A stretch of DNA of 64,000 nt from an uncultured Clostridia bacterium (GCA_934129745.1 CAKOWZ010000001.1:186001-250000); one strand, 5' to 3'. Shown: positions 8,783 through 19,064, counted from the first letter of the stretch. Made by a program: numbers and translations. The notes: generated by a model not told the origin, from the letters alone.

Positions 8783-10186
8783 TTAAAAATCACAACTACC
8801 TGGAGTTCTTGGAAAAGGAATAACATCACGGATATTTTGCATACCTGTAATATACATTAATAATCTTTCAAATCCTAATCCAAATCCAGAATGAGGTGTT
8901 GAACCAAATTTACGTAATTGTAAATACCAGTCTAATGGTTCTGTATCTATTCCAAGGTCATTCATACGTTCTACTAATTTGTCATAATCTTCTTCTCTTT
9001 GAGAACCGCCCATGATTTCACCTGCACCAGGAACCTCTAAGTCAACTGCTGCAACCGTTTTTCCATCTGGGTTAAGTTTCATATAAAAAGATTTAATATC
9101 TTTTGGCCAGTTTTTTACAAAAACAGGTCCATTAAAATATTCTGTAATATATTTTTCATGTTCTTTTGCTAAATCTTCACCATAATCAGGCTCAAATTCC
9201 CATTTAACATCAGCTTTTTTCAATATATCAATTGCATCTTTATGATCTAATCTTGTAAATGATGAATTACAAACTCTTTTTAATTTTTCAATTAAACCAT
9301 TTTCAATAAATTTATCACAAAATTCAATTTCCTCAGGACATCTTTCAAGAACAGCATTTACAACATATTTTAAGAAATCTTCTTCAATATCCATTAATTC
9401 ATCTAATTCACAGAAACAAATTTCAGGTTCCATCATCCAGAATTCATTTGCATGTGTTTTTGTGTTAGAATTTTCTGATCTTAAAGTTGGACCAAATGTA
9501 TAAATTTTTCTAAATGCATGTGCATATGTTTCACCATGTAATTGACCTGAACCTGTGATATAAGCTTCTTTTCCAAATAAATCTTGTGAGAAATCTGTTT
9601 GTCCATCTTTTTGTGGAAGAGGTTTTTCTAAATCTAATGTTGTTAATTTAAACATTTCAGCAGAACCTTCACAATCTGCACATGTTATAATTGGTGTGTT
9701 TACATATACATATCCATTTTTTTGGAAATATTCATGTATTGCAAAAGCTGCAACACTACGTATTCTGAATATTGCATTAAATGTATTTGTTCTTGGACGT
9801 AAATGTGCAATTGTTCTTAAATATTCAAAACTGTGTCTTTTCTTTTGAAGAGGGTAATCTTGTGCAGATAAATTTATAGTATTAATTTTTGTTGCATGTA
9901 TTTCAAAAGGTTGTTTTGCTTCAGGTGTTAAAATAACAGTACCTGTTACTGAAATAGATGAACCAATTGTCAATTTACAAATTTCATCAAAATTTGTTAG
10001 TTCATTATTAAATACTATTTGGGCATTTTTGAAAAATGTTCCATCATTTAATTCAATAAATCCAAATGTTTTTGAATCACGAACAGTACGAACCCATCCC
10101 TGTAAAGTGATTTCAGAATTTACGTATTTTTCTGCACTTTCATACAAATCTTTTATAAGTGTATTTTTTGTTGATGTATCTTTCAT
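8783..10186 (-). CDS. asnS: Asparaginyl-tRNA synthetase
   Basis: Class II aminoacyl-tRNA synthetase charging tRNA-Asn, 467 aa. The start is ATG 10186, preceded by AAGGAAAGGAAA; an open frame runs 99 bp further upstream without a ribosome site. It has an N-terminal OB-fold anticodon-binding domain (VNSEITLQGWVRTVRDS), then the class II core: HLRPRTNTFNAIFRIRS, SGQLHGETYA, the motif 2 region (GPTLRSENSNTKTHANEFWM), and motif 3 (GLGFERLLMYITG). It ends with PFPRTPG. The ITCADCEGSAEMF segment and THANEFWM distinguish AsnRS from AspRS. Confidence 0.95.
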   Translation of the reverse strand: MKDTSTKNTLIKDLYESAEKYVNSEITLQGWVRTVRDSKTFGFIELNDGTFFKNAQIVFNNELTNFDEICKLTIGSSISVTGTVILTPEAKQPFEIHATKINTINLSAQDYPLQKKRHSFEYLRTIAHLRPRTNTFNAIFRIRSVAAFAIHEYFQKNGYVYVNTPIITCADCEGSAEMFKLTTLDLEKPLPQKDGQTDFSQDLFGKEAYITGSGQLHGETYAHAFRKIYTFGPTLRSENSNTKTHANEFWMMEPEICFCELDELMDIEEDFLKYVVNAVLERCPEEIEFCDKFIENGLIEKLKRVCNSSFTRLDHKDAIDILKKADVKWEFEPDYGEDLAKEHEKYITEYFNGPVFVKNWPKDIKSFYMKLNPDGKTVAAVDLEVPGAGEIMGGSQREEDYDKLVERMNDLGIDTEPLDWYLQLRKFGSTPHSGFGLGFERLLMYITGMQNIRDVIPFPRTPGSCDF

Positions 10187-10301
10187 AATCAATTTCCTTT
10201 CCTTATTGTGGATTTTAGTTATAGTTAATTTTTTATAACAGACTAATTTAGTTAAGATTATACAACCATTTTGTGAAAAAATCAAGAAAAAATTTTAAAA
10301 A

Positions 10302-10328
10302 ATAGCACTCTCCTATTGACAGTGCTAA
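10302..10328. promoter_or_regulatory. CIRCE operator (HrcA binding site)
   Basis: The half-sites TAGCACTC and AGTGCTAA are separated so that the TTAGCACTC-N9-GAGTGCTAA consensus is met with one mismatch per half. It overlaps the -35 and spacer of the clpB promoter, the classic place for heat-shock repression by HrcA. hrcA itself is not in the window. Confidence 0.85.
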
Positions 10329-10344
10329 AAAATAGTTTTATAAT
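10316..10344 (+). promoter_or_regulatory. Promoter of clpB
   Basis: TTGACA (10316-10321), a 17-bp spacer and TATAAT (10339-10344): a full consensus sigma-A promoter. Its -35 lies inside the CIRCE operator. Confidence 0.85.
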
Positions 10345-10420
10345 TATAAATTGAAATATATTATAAATTATTTTACATAAAATAATGAAAATTATGTAAA
10401 ATATTAAAGGAGGGATTTAA

Positions 10421-13015
10421 ATGAATATGCAAAAATTTACACAAAAATCAATAGAGGCTATACAAGAGGCACAATCTGTAGCTTTAGAAAATCAGAATAT
10501 GCAAATTGAGGAGGAGCATTTGTTGTGGGCATTAATTAATCAACAAAATGGTTTTATATCAGAATTGCTTAAAAAAATGAATATCAATGTTGATGTAATA
10601 AAAAATGAACTACAAAATGCAATTAAATCCTTACCAGCAGTTACTGGATCAGGAAGAGAAGCTGATAAAGTTTATGTTTCAAATGATGTTGACAAAGCCT
10701 TAAATTCAGCAGAAAATGAAGCTAAAAAAATGCAAGATGATTATGTATCAGTTGAACATATTTTATTAGGTATCTTAAACAATCAAAATAGTAATATTTC
10801 AAGGATTTTCAGAAATAATAATATAAATAAAAATGATGTTTTAAATGCATTAAAACAAGTTAGGGGAAATACAAGAGTTACAAGTGAAAATCCAGAAGAA
10901 ACATATGATGTTTTGAATAGATATGGACAAGATTTAGTTGAAAGAGCTAGACAAAATAAATTAGACCCTGTAATTGGTAGAGATTCAGAAATAAGAAATG
11001 TTATAAGAATATTATCAAGAAAAACTAAAAATAACCCAGTTTTAATTGGTGAACCAGGTGTTGGTAAAACAGCAATTGCAGAAGGGTTAGCAATTCGTAT
11101 TGTAAATGGAGATGTTCCTAATAATTTAAAAGACAGAAAAATATTTTCACTAGATATGGGACTTTTAATTGCAGGTGCAAAATATCGTGGTGAATTTGAG
11201 GAAAGATTAAAAGCTGTTTTAAATGAAGTTAAAAAAAGTGAAGGAAAAATCATATTGTTTATTGATGAACTTCATACTATTGTTGGTGCTGGAAAAACAG
11301 AAGGTGCAATGGATGCAGGAAATTTATTAAAACCAATGCTTGCAAGAGGTGAATTACATTGTATTGGTGCAACTACTTTAAATGAATATCGTAAATATAT
11401 TGAAAAAGATGCTGCACTTGAAAGACGTTTCCAACCTGTAATGGTTGATGAACCTACTGTTGAAGACACAATAACAATTTTAAGAGGTTTAAAAGAACGT
11501 TATGAATTATATCATGGTGTAAAAATTCATGATCAAGCTTTAATTACTGCAGCAGTATTATCAAATCGATATATATCTGATAGATTTTTACCAGATAAGG
11601 CTATAGATTTGGTTGATGAAGCATGTGCATTAATTAAAACTGAAATGGAATCTATGCCAACAGAATTAGATGATATTTCAAGAAAAATTATGCAACTTGA
11701 AATAGAAGAAGCAGCATTGAAAAAAGAAACAGATGATTTATCTAAATCACATTTAGCAGATGTTCAAAAAGAATTGGCTGAGTTAAAAGAAAAATTTAAT
11801 GAAATGAAAGCAAAATGGGAAAATGAAAAAAATGCTATTAATAAGGTTCAAGAAATTAAAGCTCAATTAGATAAAGTAAATGGTGAAATTGAAGCAGCAG
11901 AAAGAGTTTATGATTTAAATAAAGCAGCTGAATTAAAATATTCAAAATTACCAAGTTTACAAAAACAATTAGAAGAACAAGAAAAAATAGTTGAGGAAAG
12001 AAAAGGAAAAAATAGTATTTTAAGAAATGAAGTAACAGGTGAAGAAATTGCCAAAATTATTGGTAGATGGACAGGAATACCAGTATCAAAATTAATGGAA
12101 GGTGAAAGAGAAAAATTACTTAACTTAGAAAATATTTTGCATAAAAGAGTTATTGGTCAAGATGAAGCAGTTAAAAAAGTAAGTGATGCAATAATTCGTT
12201 CACGTGCTGGAATTGCAAATCCAAATCAACCAATAGGTTCATTCTTATTTTTAGGACCTACAGGTGTTGGTAAAACTGAACTTGCTAAAGCATTAGCAGA
12301 AGCATTATTTGATGATGAACATAATATGATAAGAATTGATATGTCTGAATATATGGAAAAATTTAGTGTAAGTCGTTTAATTGGAGCTCCTCCAGGATAT
12401 GTAGGATATGAAGAAGGAGGTCAATTAACTGAGGCAGTAAGAAGAAAACCTTATTCAGTAATATTATTAGATGAAATTGAAAAAGCACATCCAGATGTAT
12501 TTAATATTTTATTACAAGTTCTTGATGATGGAAGAATTACAGATTCACAAGGTAGAACAATTGATTTTAAAAATACAATTATAATATTAACATCTAATTT
12601 AGGTTCATCTTATTTATTAGATGGAATTAAAGATGATGGAAGTATTGAACCATCAGCAATTCAAGAGGTTGATAAATTATTAAAACAATCATTTAGACCA
12701 GAATTCCTAAACAGATTAGATGAAATTGTTTATTATAAACCATTAATGAAAAATCAAATTTATAATATAATTGATTTAATGATTTCAGATTTACAAAAAC
12801 GTTTAGATAATAAACAATTAAAACTTGTTGTTACAGAAAAAGCTAAACAATTTATTGTTGAAAATGGCTATGACCCAGACTTTGGTGCCCGTCCATTAAA
12901 AAGATTTATCAAAAATAATGTTGAAACTTTAGTCGCTAAAAAGATTATTAGTGGTGAAGTTGAAGCTGGGGATACAATTACTGTTGATTGTGTTGATGGA
13001 ATGTTAAAAGTTTAA
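10421..13015 (+). CDS. clpB: ATP-dependent chaperone ClpB
   Basis: A cytosolic AAA+ disaggregase that works with DnaK to rescue aggregated proteins. It is 864 aa, the usual length. Order: N-terminal Clp-N double repeat (1-150), first AAA+ domain with Walker [10 protein letters not shown] (about 210) and LFIDELHT, the long coiled-coil middle domain (about 410-530) that marks ClpB rather than ClpC or ClpA, second AAA+ domain with GPTGVGKTE (about 612) and [12 protein letters not shown], and the C-terminal D2-small domain (GARPLKRFI). AAAGGAGGG lies just before the ATG. Heat control by HrcA is indicated by the CIRCE site in the promoter. Confidence 0.96.
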   Translation: MNMQKFTQKSIEAIQEAQSVALENQNMQIEEEHLLWALINQQNGFISELLKKMNINVDVIKNELQNAIKSLPAVTGSGREADKVYVSNDVDKALNSAENEAKKMQDDYVSVEHILLGILNNQNSNISRIFRNNNINKNDVLNALKQVRGNTRVTSENPEETYDVLNRYGQDLVERARQNKLDPVIGRDSEIRNVIRILSRKTKNNPVLIGEPGVGKTAIAEGLAIRIVNGDVPNNLKDRKIFSLDMGLLIAGAKYRGEFEERLKAVLNEVKKSEGKIILFIDELHTIVGAGKTEGAMDAGNLLKPMLARGELHCIGATTLNEYRKYIEKDAALERRFQPVMVDEPTVEDTITILRGLKERYELYHGVKIHDQALITAAVLSNRYISDRFLPDKAIDLVDEACALIKTEMESMPTELDDISRKIMQLEIEEAALKKETDDLSKSHLADVQKELAELKEKFNEMKAKWENEKNAINKVQEIKAQLDKVNGEIEAAERVYDLNKAAELKYSKLPSLQKQLEEQEKIVEERKGKNSILRNEVTGEEIAKIIGRWTGIPVSKLMEGEREKLLNLENILHKRVIGQDEAVKKVSDAIIRSRAGIANPNQPIGSFLFLGPTGVGKTELAKALAEALFDDEHNMIRIDMSEYMEKFSVSRLIGAPPGYVGYEEGGQLTEAVRRKPYSVILLDEIEKAHPDVFNILLQVLDDGRITDSQGRTIDFKNTIIILTSNLGSSYLLDGIKDDGSIEPSAIQEVDKLLKQSFRPEFLNRLDEIVYYKPLMKNQIYNIIDLMISDLQKRLDNKQLKLVVTEKAKQFIVENGYDPDFGARPLKRFIKNNVETLVAKKIISGEVEAGDTITVDCVDGMLKV

Positions 13016-13087
13016 TTTGCGTGCAATTGGGGACGCGTCCAGATTGTTCATATGAACAATTTGGACGCGTCCTTAATTGCACGCAAA
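13016..13087. repeat. 72-bp near-perfect palindrome with GGACGCGTCC boxes
   Basis: TTTGCGTGCAATT and AATTGCACGCAAA form the outer stem. GGACGCGTCC occurs in both arms and the centre is TTGTTCATATGAACAA. It directly follows the clpB stop, so it may end transcription, but no T-tract follows. It resembles the other GGGACG-type intergenic palindromes in this window. GGACGCGTCC is itself a palindrome, so alternative folds are possible. Confidence 0.8.
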
Positions 13088-13105
13088 AAAATTTTAAAAA
13101 ATATA

Positions 13106-13157
13106 TTGACAATTGAACCTTTATTCAACTATAATAATGATTGAACAGACATTCAAC
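13106..13157 (+). promoter_or_regulatory. Promoter and two operators of the metal operon
   Basis: TTGACA (13106-13111), an 18-bp spacer and TATAAT (13130-13135). Two 17-bp sites of the same form, TTGAAC-N5-TTCAAC type, lie at 13113-13129 (filling the spacer) and 13141-13157 (just after the -10). They are imperfect dyads as expected for ArsR/SmtB repressors, so the first gene of the operon probably represses itself until metal binds. Confidence 0.75.
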
Positions 13158-13196
13158 TGTTTAAAAAAACATAATAAAGCAAAGGTGGTGACATAT

Positions 13197-13565
13197 ATGT
13201 CAAAAAACGAATATATATGTGATTGTAACATAATACATGAAGATGTAGTAAAATACACAATAAGTAATATGCCAAGTGAAAATACATTTAATAAATTATC
13301 CGAATTTTTCAAAATTTTGGGTGATTCAACAAGAATAAGAATATTGTTTGCACTTGATACTAATGAAATGTGTGTGTGTGATATTGCAAATACATTAGGA
13401 ATGACAAAATCAGCAATATCTCATCAATTAGGAACTTTAAGAAAAATGAATATAATAAAATGCAGAAAACAAGGAAAAGAAGCATATTATTCATTAGATG
13501 ATGATCATGTAAAAGAAGTATTTGAAGTTGGTTTAGAACATATACGCCACAATGAAGATAAATAG
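13197..13565 (+). CDS. ArsR/SmtB-family metal-sensing repressor (CadC-like)
   Basis: A 122-aa winged-helix repressor. The start is ATG 13197 with GGTGGTGA upstream; an open frame reaches back through the promoter but has no ribosome site. Cys residues in the N-terminal arm (ICDC) and the CVCD motif in the helix before the recognition helix match the Cd/Pb/Zn alpha3N site of CadC. The recognition helix reads TKSAISHQLGTLRKM. It is followed 15 bp later by a metal-binding protein and a Cd/Zn-type ATPase, which it should control through the two operators just upstream. Confidence 0.85.
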   Translation: MSKNEYICDCNIIHEDVVKYTISNMPSENTFNKLSEFFKILGDSTRIRILFALDTNEMCVCDIANTLGMTKSAISHQLGTLRKMNIIKCRKQGKEAYYSLDDDHVKEVFEVGLEHIRHNEDK

Positions 13566-13580
13566 AAAGGACTGATAATT

Positions 13581-13808
13581 ATGGAATTAAAATTTAGTGT
13601 TAAAGGTATTGATTGTGCTGATTGTGCAGAGGAAATAGCCAGAAAAATTGAAAAAAAGATTAAAGGAGTAAATAATGCTAATATTAGTTTTATGACAGAA
13701 AAATTATTTGTTGAAATAGATGATAATTGTAATAAAGAAAATGTTATAGAAGATATAAAAAAATTAATAAAAAAAGCTGAGCCAGATACAGTTGCTGAAG
13801 AATTATAA
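13581..13808 (+). CDS. Heavy-metal-associated (HMA) domain protein
   Basis: A 75-aa stand-alone HMA fold with the metal site GIDCADCAEEI near the N-terminus. The Asp preceding the first Cys (DCADC) is typical of HMA domains of Zn/Cd/Pb ATPases rather than the MTCxxC of copper proteins. It lies between the repressor and the ATPase, and the ATPase has no N-terminal HMA of its own, so this may be the detached metal-binding domain. Ribosome site AAAGGA. Confidence 0.8.
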   Translation: MELKFSVKGIDCADCAEEIARKIEKKIKGVNNANISFMTEKLFVEIDDNCNKENVIEDIKKLIKKAEPDTVAEEL

Positions 13809-13887
13809 TATTGTCAAAATAAAGTAGTTTTATTACTTTGAAAACTATTTTTAAAATCATTTTACAGATGAAAGGAAAACAGGTAAT

Positions 13888-15786
13888 ATGAAAAAAAGAC
13901 TAAAAAAAATAATTGTAGCTTTAGTAATTTTTGCTATTGCTATGGTATTAAATATATTAAATTTGCCTTATACAAAATTTGCTTTTAATATAAAAGGTAA
14001 TGAAATTGAAATAAGTATAGCTAATATATTATTTATAATTAGTTATATTATTGTTGGATTTGAAATTGTTAAAAAAGCATTTAGAAATATAACAAGAGGA
14101 AAGATTTTTGATGAAAATTTTTTAATGACAGTTGCAACAATAGGAGCTTTTTTTGTTGGCGAATTCCCAGAAGCAGTGACTGTAATGCTATTTTATCAAA
14201 TAGGTGAACTATTTCAGAGTTTTGCAGTAGATAAATCACGTAAATCAATTGCAAGTTTAATGGATATTAGACCTGATTATGCAAATTTAGTTGATGGGGA
14301 TGATATTAAAAAAGTAAAACCTGATACAGTGAAAATAGGTGATATAATTTTAGTAAAACCAGGAGAGAAAATCCCTTTAGATGGTATTATAATTGAAGGT
14401 GAATCATTTATAGACACAAAAGCATTAACAGGAGAATCTGTACCAAGAAGTGTAAAATCTGGGGAAAATGTGTTAAGTGGAACAATAAATCAAACAGGAA
14501 TTTTAAAAGTAAAAGTTGAAAAAAAATTTGGAGAATCAACTGTAAGTAAGATTTTAGATTTGGTTGAAAATGCAAGTAGTAAAAAATCTAAGTCAGAAAA
14601 TTTTATATCTAAATTTGCAAGATATTACACACCAATTGTTGTTATAATAGCAGTTATTTTGGCAATTGTTCCTCCATTAATAATAAAAGATTCAACATTT
14701 CAAACATGGATTTACAGAGCTTTATCATTTCTAGTTGTATCATGTCCATGTGCATTAGTAATATCAATTCCTTTAAGTTTTTTTGGAGGAATTGGAAGAT
14801 GTTCAAAAGAAGGAATTCTGGTAAAAGGAAGCAATTATCTAGAAGCCCTTGCAAATGCTGATATAGCAGTATTTGATAAAACAGGAACATTAACACAAGG
14901 TGTTTTTGATGTTCAAAAAATAGAAACAAATTCAATGGATGAAAATGAATTTTTAAAATTAGTTGCACATTGTGAACATTATTCAAATCATCCAATTGCA
15001 GATTCAATAAAGAAAAAATATGGAGAAGAAATTCAAACAAGTATAATTTCAGATGTTGATGAAATCCCAGGACATGGTATATCAGCTGTAATTGAAAATA
15101 AAAAAGTTCTTGTTGGAAATAGTAAATTAATGGAAAAATATGACATAGAATTTGCAAAACAAAATGAAATTGGAACTATAGTATATGTTGCTGTTGATGG
15201 AAAATTTGAAGGATATATATTAATAAATGATGAAGTAAAAAAAGATTCAAAACAAGCTATTTCAGATTTGAAAAAAAGTGGAATAAAAAAAACTATAATG
15301 TTAACAGGTGATAAAAAAGAAGTTGGAGAAAATGTAGCAAAAGAACTTGAATTACATGAGGTTTATACTGATTTATTACCAACAGATAAAGTTGAAAAAG
15401 TTAAACAATTAATTTCAGAAAAAAATGGACATAATAAAAATAGCAAATTATTTTTTGTAGGTGATGGAATAAATGATAGCCCAGTACTTGCACTTTCAGA
15501 CATAGGAATTGCAATGGGAGGGTTAGGCTCAGATTCAGCAATAGAGGCTGCTGATATAGTTATTATGACTGATGAACCTTCAAAAATTAATACTGCAATA
15601 CAAATATCTAAGAAAACATTAAGAATTGCAAAAGAAAATATTTATTTTGCTATTATTATAAAAATTTTAGTGTTATTATTAAGTGCTTTAGGTGTGGCAA
15701 CTATGTGGATGGCAGTATTTGCAGATGTTGGAGTTTCAATAATTGCAATATTAAATTCAATGCGTGTATTATATGGAAAGGAATAA
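13888..15786 (+). CDS. cadA: Cd2+/Zn2+-type heavy-metal P1B ATPase (CadA/ZntA-like)
   Basis: A 632-aa membrane pump exporting divalent soft metals. It begins directly with membrane segments; the usual N-terminal HMA domain is missing and probably supplied by the preceding small gene. Motifs: the CPC metal site in SCPCALVISIP (Cys286-Cys288), phosphorylation Asp330 in DKTGTLT, a HP dipeptide (SNHPIAD), MLTGDKK and GDGINDSP. The MGGLGSDSAIEAADIVIM segment is characteristic of Zn/Cd pumps. It ends 4 bp before the CopZ-like gene, so the two are probably translated together. Confidence 0.9.
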   Translation: MKKRLKKIIVALVIFAIAMVLNILNLPYTKFAFNIKGNEIEISIANILFIISYIIVGFEIVKKAFRNITRGKIFDENFLMTVATIGAFFVGEFPEAVTVMLFYQIGELFQSFAVDKSRKSIASLMDIRPDYANLVDGDDIKKVKPDTVKIGDIILVKPGEKIPLDGIIIEGESFIDTKALTGESVPRSVKSGENVLSGTINQTGILKVKVEKKFGESTVSKILDLVENASSKKSKSENFISKFARYYTPIVVIIAVILAIVPPLIIKDSTFQTWIYRALSFLVVSCPCALVISIPLSFFGGIGRCSKEGILVKGSNYLEALANADIAVFDKTGTLTQGVFDVQKIETNSMDENEFLKLVAHCEHYSNHPIADSIKKKYGEEIQTSIISDVDEIPGHGISAVIENKKVLVGNSKLMEKYDIEFAKQNEIGTIVYVAVDGKFEGYILINDEVKKDSKQAISDLKKSGIKKTIMLTGDKKEVGENVAKELELHEVYTDLLPTDKVEKVKQLISEKNGHNKNSKLFFVGDGINDSPVLALSDIGIAMGGLGSDSAIEAADIVIMTDEPSKINTAIQISKKTLRIAKENIYFAIIIKILVLLLSALGVATMWMAVFADVGVSIIAILNSMRVLYGKE

Positions 15787-15790
15787 AACT

Positions 15791-15997
15791 ATGAATAATT
15801 TAAAATTAAGAGTTCAAGGAATGCACTGTGAAGGGTGTGAAAATAGAATAAAAAATTCTTTAAGTGAAATTAGCAATATTAAAGAAGTTATAGCAAATCA
15901 TAAAAATGGAGAAGTTATTATTAATTATGATGGAGAGATTATTTTAAATGAAATTAAAGAAATAATTGACGATTTAGGGTTTGAAGTGATAGAATAG
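15791..15997 (+). CDS. copZ: Copper chaperone CopZ-like HMA protein
   Basis: A 68-aa HMA protein with the metal site GMHCEGC. ATG 15791 lies 4 bp after the cadA stop and is preceded by AAAGGA. CopZ carries Cu(I) to the CopA pump in the cytosol. The CopA gene is next but separated by a small palindrome. The His between Met and Cys is also seen in some Zn/Cd HMA domains, so copper specificity is inferred mainly from position. Confidence 0.75.
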   Translation: MNNLKLRVQGMHCEGCENRIKNSLSEISNIKEVIANHKNGEVIINYDGEIILNEIKEIIDDLGFEVIE

Positions 15998-16027
15998 AAA
16001 ATGAAAAATAATAAGTGATTATAATTT

Positions 16028-16070
16028 GGGGTCAGGCAATATTTTAAAAAATTAAAATGATGTCTGACCC
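16028..16070. repeat. Palindrome with GGGTCAG / CTGACCC ends
   Basis: GGGTCAG (16029-16035) pairs with CTGACCC (16064-16070) around an AT-rich centre with smaller self-complementary runs. It is a REP-like intergenic hairpin between copZ and copA and may attenuate transcription. Confidence 0.6.
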
Positions 16071-16104
16071 TAGTTAAACAGCAGAAAAGGAGGAAAATAA
16101 TAGA

Positions 16105-18345
16105 ATGCAAACCATAATATTATCAATAGATGGTATGACATGTAGTGCATGTTCAAATGGATTAGAGAAATATCTAAATAAACAAAATGGAATAATAAAT
16201 GCTTCAGTAAATCTTGTAATGGCAAATGCAACAATAAATTTTGATGAAAAAATATTAAATCAAGAAAAAATTGAAAAATATGTAAAACAAGCTGGTTTCA
16301 AAAGTCTAGGAATATTCAAGGAAATAAGGATTGAAAAACAAACAAGATTAGATAAATTAAAATTTGCATTAGCAACAATATTAGCAATTATATTAATGTA
16401 TATTTCAATGGGACATATGATAAAACTGCCAATACCAGATATTTTAAATCATATGACACATCCAAGAGAATATACAATAACACTATTAATTTTAACTTTA
16501 CTATTTTTTGTATATGGTTTTGATATTCTAAAAAATGGGTATAAAAATTTAATTCATGGTGTTCCAAATATGGATACATTAGTAACAATAGGAGTTTTAA
16601 GTAGTTTCTTTTATAGTGTTTATGGAATGTATATGATTTTTACAGGACATACACATTTTACAATGAATTTGTATTTTGAATCATCAGCAATAGTACTTTA
16701 TTTTATAAAACTTGGAAGATATTTGGATGGAATAAGTAAAGATAAGACTAAATCTGCAATTCAAAAATTAGTTGAGATTACACCTAATTATGCAACAATT
16801 GAAATAGATGGACAAGAAAAAGTTGTAACTTTAGATGAAATAAAAAAAGGTATGATTGTAATTGCAAAACCTGGAGAAAAAATTGCTGTAGATGGTGAAA
16901 TTATAGAGGGTGAGGCACATTTTGATGAATCATTTATAACAGGTGAAAGTATACCAGCTAAAAAGCAAGTAGGTGAAAAAGTTATTGCAGGAAGTTTGAA
17001 TTTTGATGGATATATAAAATATAAAGCTGAAAAAATTGGAAAAGAATCAACTGTTTCAGAAATTGTAAGATTAGTGATTGAAGCTAGTAATACAAAGGCT
17101 CCAATAGCTAAAATTGCTGATAAAATCTCAGGAGTTTTTGTTCCAACAATAATTATAATTGCAATTATAACTTTTATTGTATATTTAATTTTAGGACAAG
17201 GATTTTCAAACGCATTAATTACATTTGTAACAATTTTGGTTGTAGCATGTCCATGTAGTTTAGGGTTAGCAACACCTCTTGCAATTATTATAAGTGAAGG
17301 TATATGTGCTGAAAATGGAATTTTAGTAAAAAAGAGTGATATTTTAGAAAATGCATCAAAAATTGATACAATAGTTTTTGATAAAACAGGTACTTTAACA
17401 TATGGAAAATTAAAAATCTCCAAAGTCTTTAATTATACAAATATGAGTGAAAAAGAACTTTTAGAATTGGCAGGAAGTATAGAAAGCAAATCTGTTCATC
17501 CGATTTCAAAAGCTTTTGTTGATTATATGAATGAATTAAATTGTGATATGCTTTATGTAGAAGATTTTGAAGACCAGGCTGGTTTTGGAGTTTGTGGAAG
17601 AATAAATAATAAAAAAAGAACTTGGCAAGAAAATCCAGATTTATCAATAAGAGTTGTTTTGGGAAATAGTAAAATATTAGCAAAACATAACATAATAAAT
17701 AATCATTATGAAGATGAAAAAATACTAGCAGAAAATGGAAATAGTATAATTTATATGGCAATAAACCGTGAGATTGTGGCATTATTTGGTGTAAATGATA
17801 TTTTAAGAGAAAATAGTAAAAAGGTTATAAAAGACTTAAACAAAAAACAAATTGAGACTATAATGTTAACTGGAGATAATGAGGCAACTGCTAATAAAAT
17901 TGCAAAAGAGTTAGGAATTACAAAGGTTATCTCAAATGTGTTACCTGCCGAAAAAGCTGATATTATAAGAAAATTGAAAAAAGAAAATAAATTTGTTATG
18001 ATGTGTGGAGATGGAATTAATGACAGCCCAGCACTTGCAAATAGTGATATTGGTGTTAGTGTGAAAAGTGGAACTGATATTGCAATGGATTCTTCAAATG
18101 TTATTTTAACTAAAAATGATTTAAATTCAATTTTAAAATTAATTAATATAAGTAAAAAAACAGTAAAAAACATAAAACAAAATTTATTTTGGGCATTTTT
18201 CTATAATATGCTAATGATTCCAATAGCAATGGGAGTATTTAAAAAATGGGGAATATCTTTAAATCCAATGTTTGCAAGTATTGCAATGGTATGTAGTAGT
18301 TTAACTGTTATTTTAAATAGTTTGAGATTGAAAAAAAGTAGATAA
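16105..18345 (+). CDS. copA: Copper-exporting P1B ATPase CopA
   Basis: A 746-aa Cu(I) efflux pump. It has one N-terminal HMA domain (GMTCSAC, Cys13 and Cys16) and eight predicted membrane segments with the CPC site in VACPCSLGLATP (Cys382). CPCS is a slight departure from the common CPCA. The phosphorylation site is Asp426 (DKTGTLT), followed by SVHPIS, MLTGDN and GDGINDSPAL. The family length is normal. AAAGGAGG precedes the ATG. It is the last gene of the metal cluster and is followed by a strong terminator. Confidence 0.93.
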   Translation: MQTIILSIDGMTCSACSNGLEKYLNKQNGIINASVNLVMANATINFDEKILNQEKIEKYVKQAGFKSLGIFKEIRIEKQTRLDKLKFALATILAIILMYISMGHMIKLPIPDILNHMTHPREYTITLLILTLLFFVYGFDILKNGYKNLIHGVPNMDTLVTIGVLSSFFYSVYGMYMIFTGHTHFTMNLYFESSAIVLYFIKLGRYLDGISKDKTKSAIQKLVEITPNYATIEIDGQEKVVTLDEIKKGMIVIAKPGEKIAVDGEIIEGEAHFDESFITGESIPAKKQVGEKVIAGSLNFDGYIKYKAEKIGKESTVSEIVRLVIEASNTKAPIAKIADKISGVFVPTIIIIAIITFIVYLILGQGFSNALITFVTILVVACPCSLGLATPLAIIISEGICAENGILVKKSDILENASKIDTIVFDKTGTLTYGKLKISKVFNYTNMSEKELLELAGSIESKSVHPISKAFVDYMNELNCDMLYVEDFEDQAGFGVCGRINNKKRTWQENPDLSIRVVLGNSKILAKHNIINNHYEDEKILAENGNSIIYMAINREIVALFGVNDILRENSKKVIKDLNKKQIETIMLTGDNEATANKIAKELGITKVISNVLPAEKADIIRKLKKENKFVMMCGDGINDSPALANSDIGVSVKSGTDIAMDSSNVILTKNDLNSILKLINISKKTVKNIKQNLFWAFFYNMLMIPIAMGVFKKWGISLNPMFASIAMVCSSLTVILNSLRLKKSR

Positions 18346-18352
18346 ATAAAAA

Positions 18353-18392
18353 CTCAAATCACTTAAATTTTTTAGTGGTTTGAGATTTTTTT
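18353..18392 (+). terminator. Intrinsic terminator after copA
   Basis: CTCAAATCACT pairs with AGTGGTTTGAG, followed by a run of seven T residues. It ends the metal operon. Confidence 0.85.
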
Positions 18393-18424
18393 ATAAATGT
18401 GTATAAATTAAAAATTTACATAAT

Positions 18425-18453
18425 TTGACATTTCTTAAACAATTTGTTAAAAT
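18425..18453 (+). promoter_or_regulatory. Promoter of the GNAT gene
   Basis: TTGACA (18425-18430), a 17-bp spacer and TAAAAT (18448-18453). Confidence 0.6.
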
Positions 18454-18483
18454 TACAATATAAATTTTATGGAGGTGTTTGAA

Positions 18484-18969
18484 GTGATTATTCAAACAAA
18501 ACGGTTACAATTAAGACCGTTTACATTAGGTGATGCAGAAGAATATTTTAAAATTGTATCATCATCACAGGAAATACAGGAGTTTGTCCCATTTGCATAT
18601 GAGTCAACAATTGAAGAAATGAGGCAGGCAATATCTGAGTGTTATTCTGTGGGAAATTTTAAAGATGATTTCTATTTCATAATAGAAGAAATGATTAGTC
18701 ACAAAATAATGGGAGCTATTATTGCGGTACGGATATTTGAAAAAAACTTAGATTTGTCAATACTTTTAGGAAGAGATTTCAGACATAAAGGGTTTATGTT
18801 TGAGGCAATGAATGGATTCATTAATTACCTAAAAGGAACAAATTATTCCTACTTATCACTTTGTATTAATAATAAAAATATTGCTTCACAGAATTTGGCA
18901 CATAAATTAGGGGCAATAAAAGTAGGGAAAGTTAAAGGAGAATATACACAGTATTTTATTAATCTGTAA
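18484..18969 (+). CDS. GNAT-family N-acetyltransferase (RimJ/RimL type)
   Basis: A 161-aa acetyl-CoA-dependent N-acetyltransferase. GTG 18484 is chosen because GGAGGT (18471-18476) is 7 bp upstream; an ATG at 18469 overlaps that ribosome site. The N-terminus IIQTKRLQLRPFTLGDAEEYF is the classic RimL start. The acetyl-CoA region is around LGRDFRHKGFMFEAM, and NKNIASQNLAHKLGA is the usual C-terminal motif. It uses CGG for Arg twice, unlike the core genes here, and is slightly richer in GC, so it may have been acquired. The substrate is unknown. Confidence 0.85.
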   Translation: MIIQTKRLQLRPFTLGDAEEYFKIVSSSQEIQEFVPFAYESTIEEMRQAISECYSVGNFKDDFYFIIEEMISHKIMGAIIAVRIFEKNLDLSILLGRDFRHKGFMFEAMNGFINYLKGTNYSYLSLCINNKNIASQNLAHKLGAIKVGKVKGEYTQYFINL

Positions 18970-19032
18970 AAAAGAATCCTTGATACCAATCATTAAAACC
19001 CATCTTTGAAATATTTACACATAATCGAAAAA

Positions 19033-19064
19033 GATGCAAAAGTTTATTTTTTGCATCTTTTTTT
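19033..19064 (+). terminator. Intrinsic terminator
   Basis: GATGCAAAA pairs with TTTTGCATC, followed by TTTTTTT. It closes the GNAT transcription unit. Confidence 0.85.
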
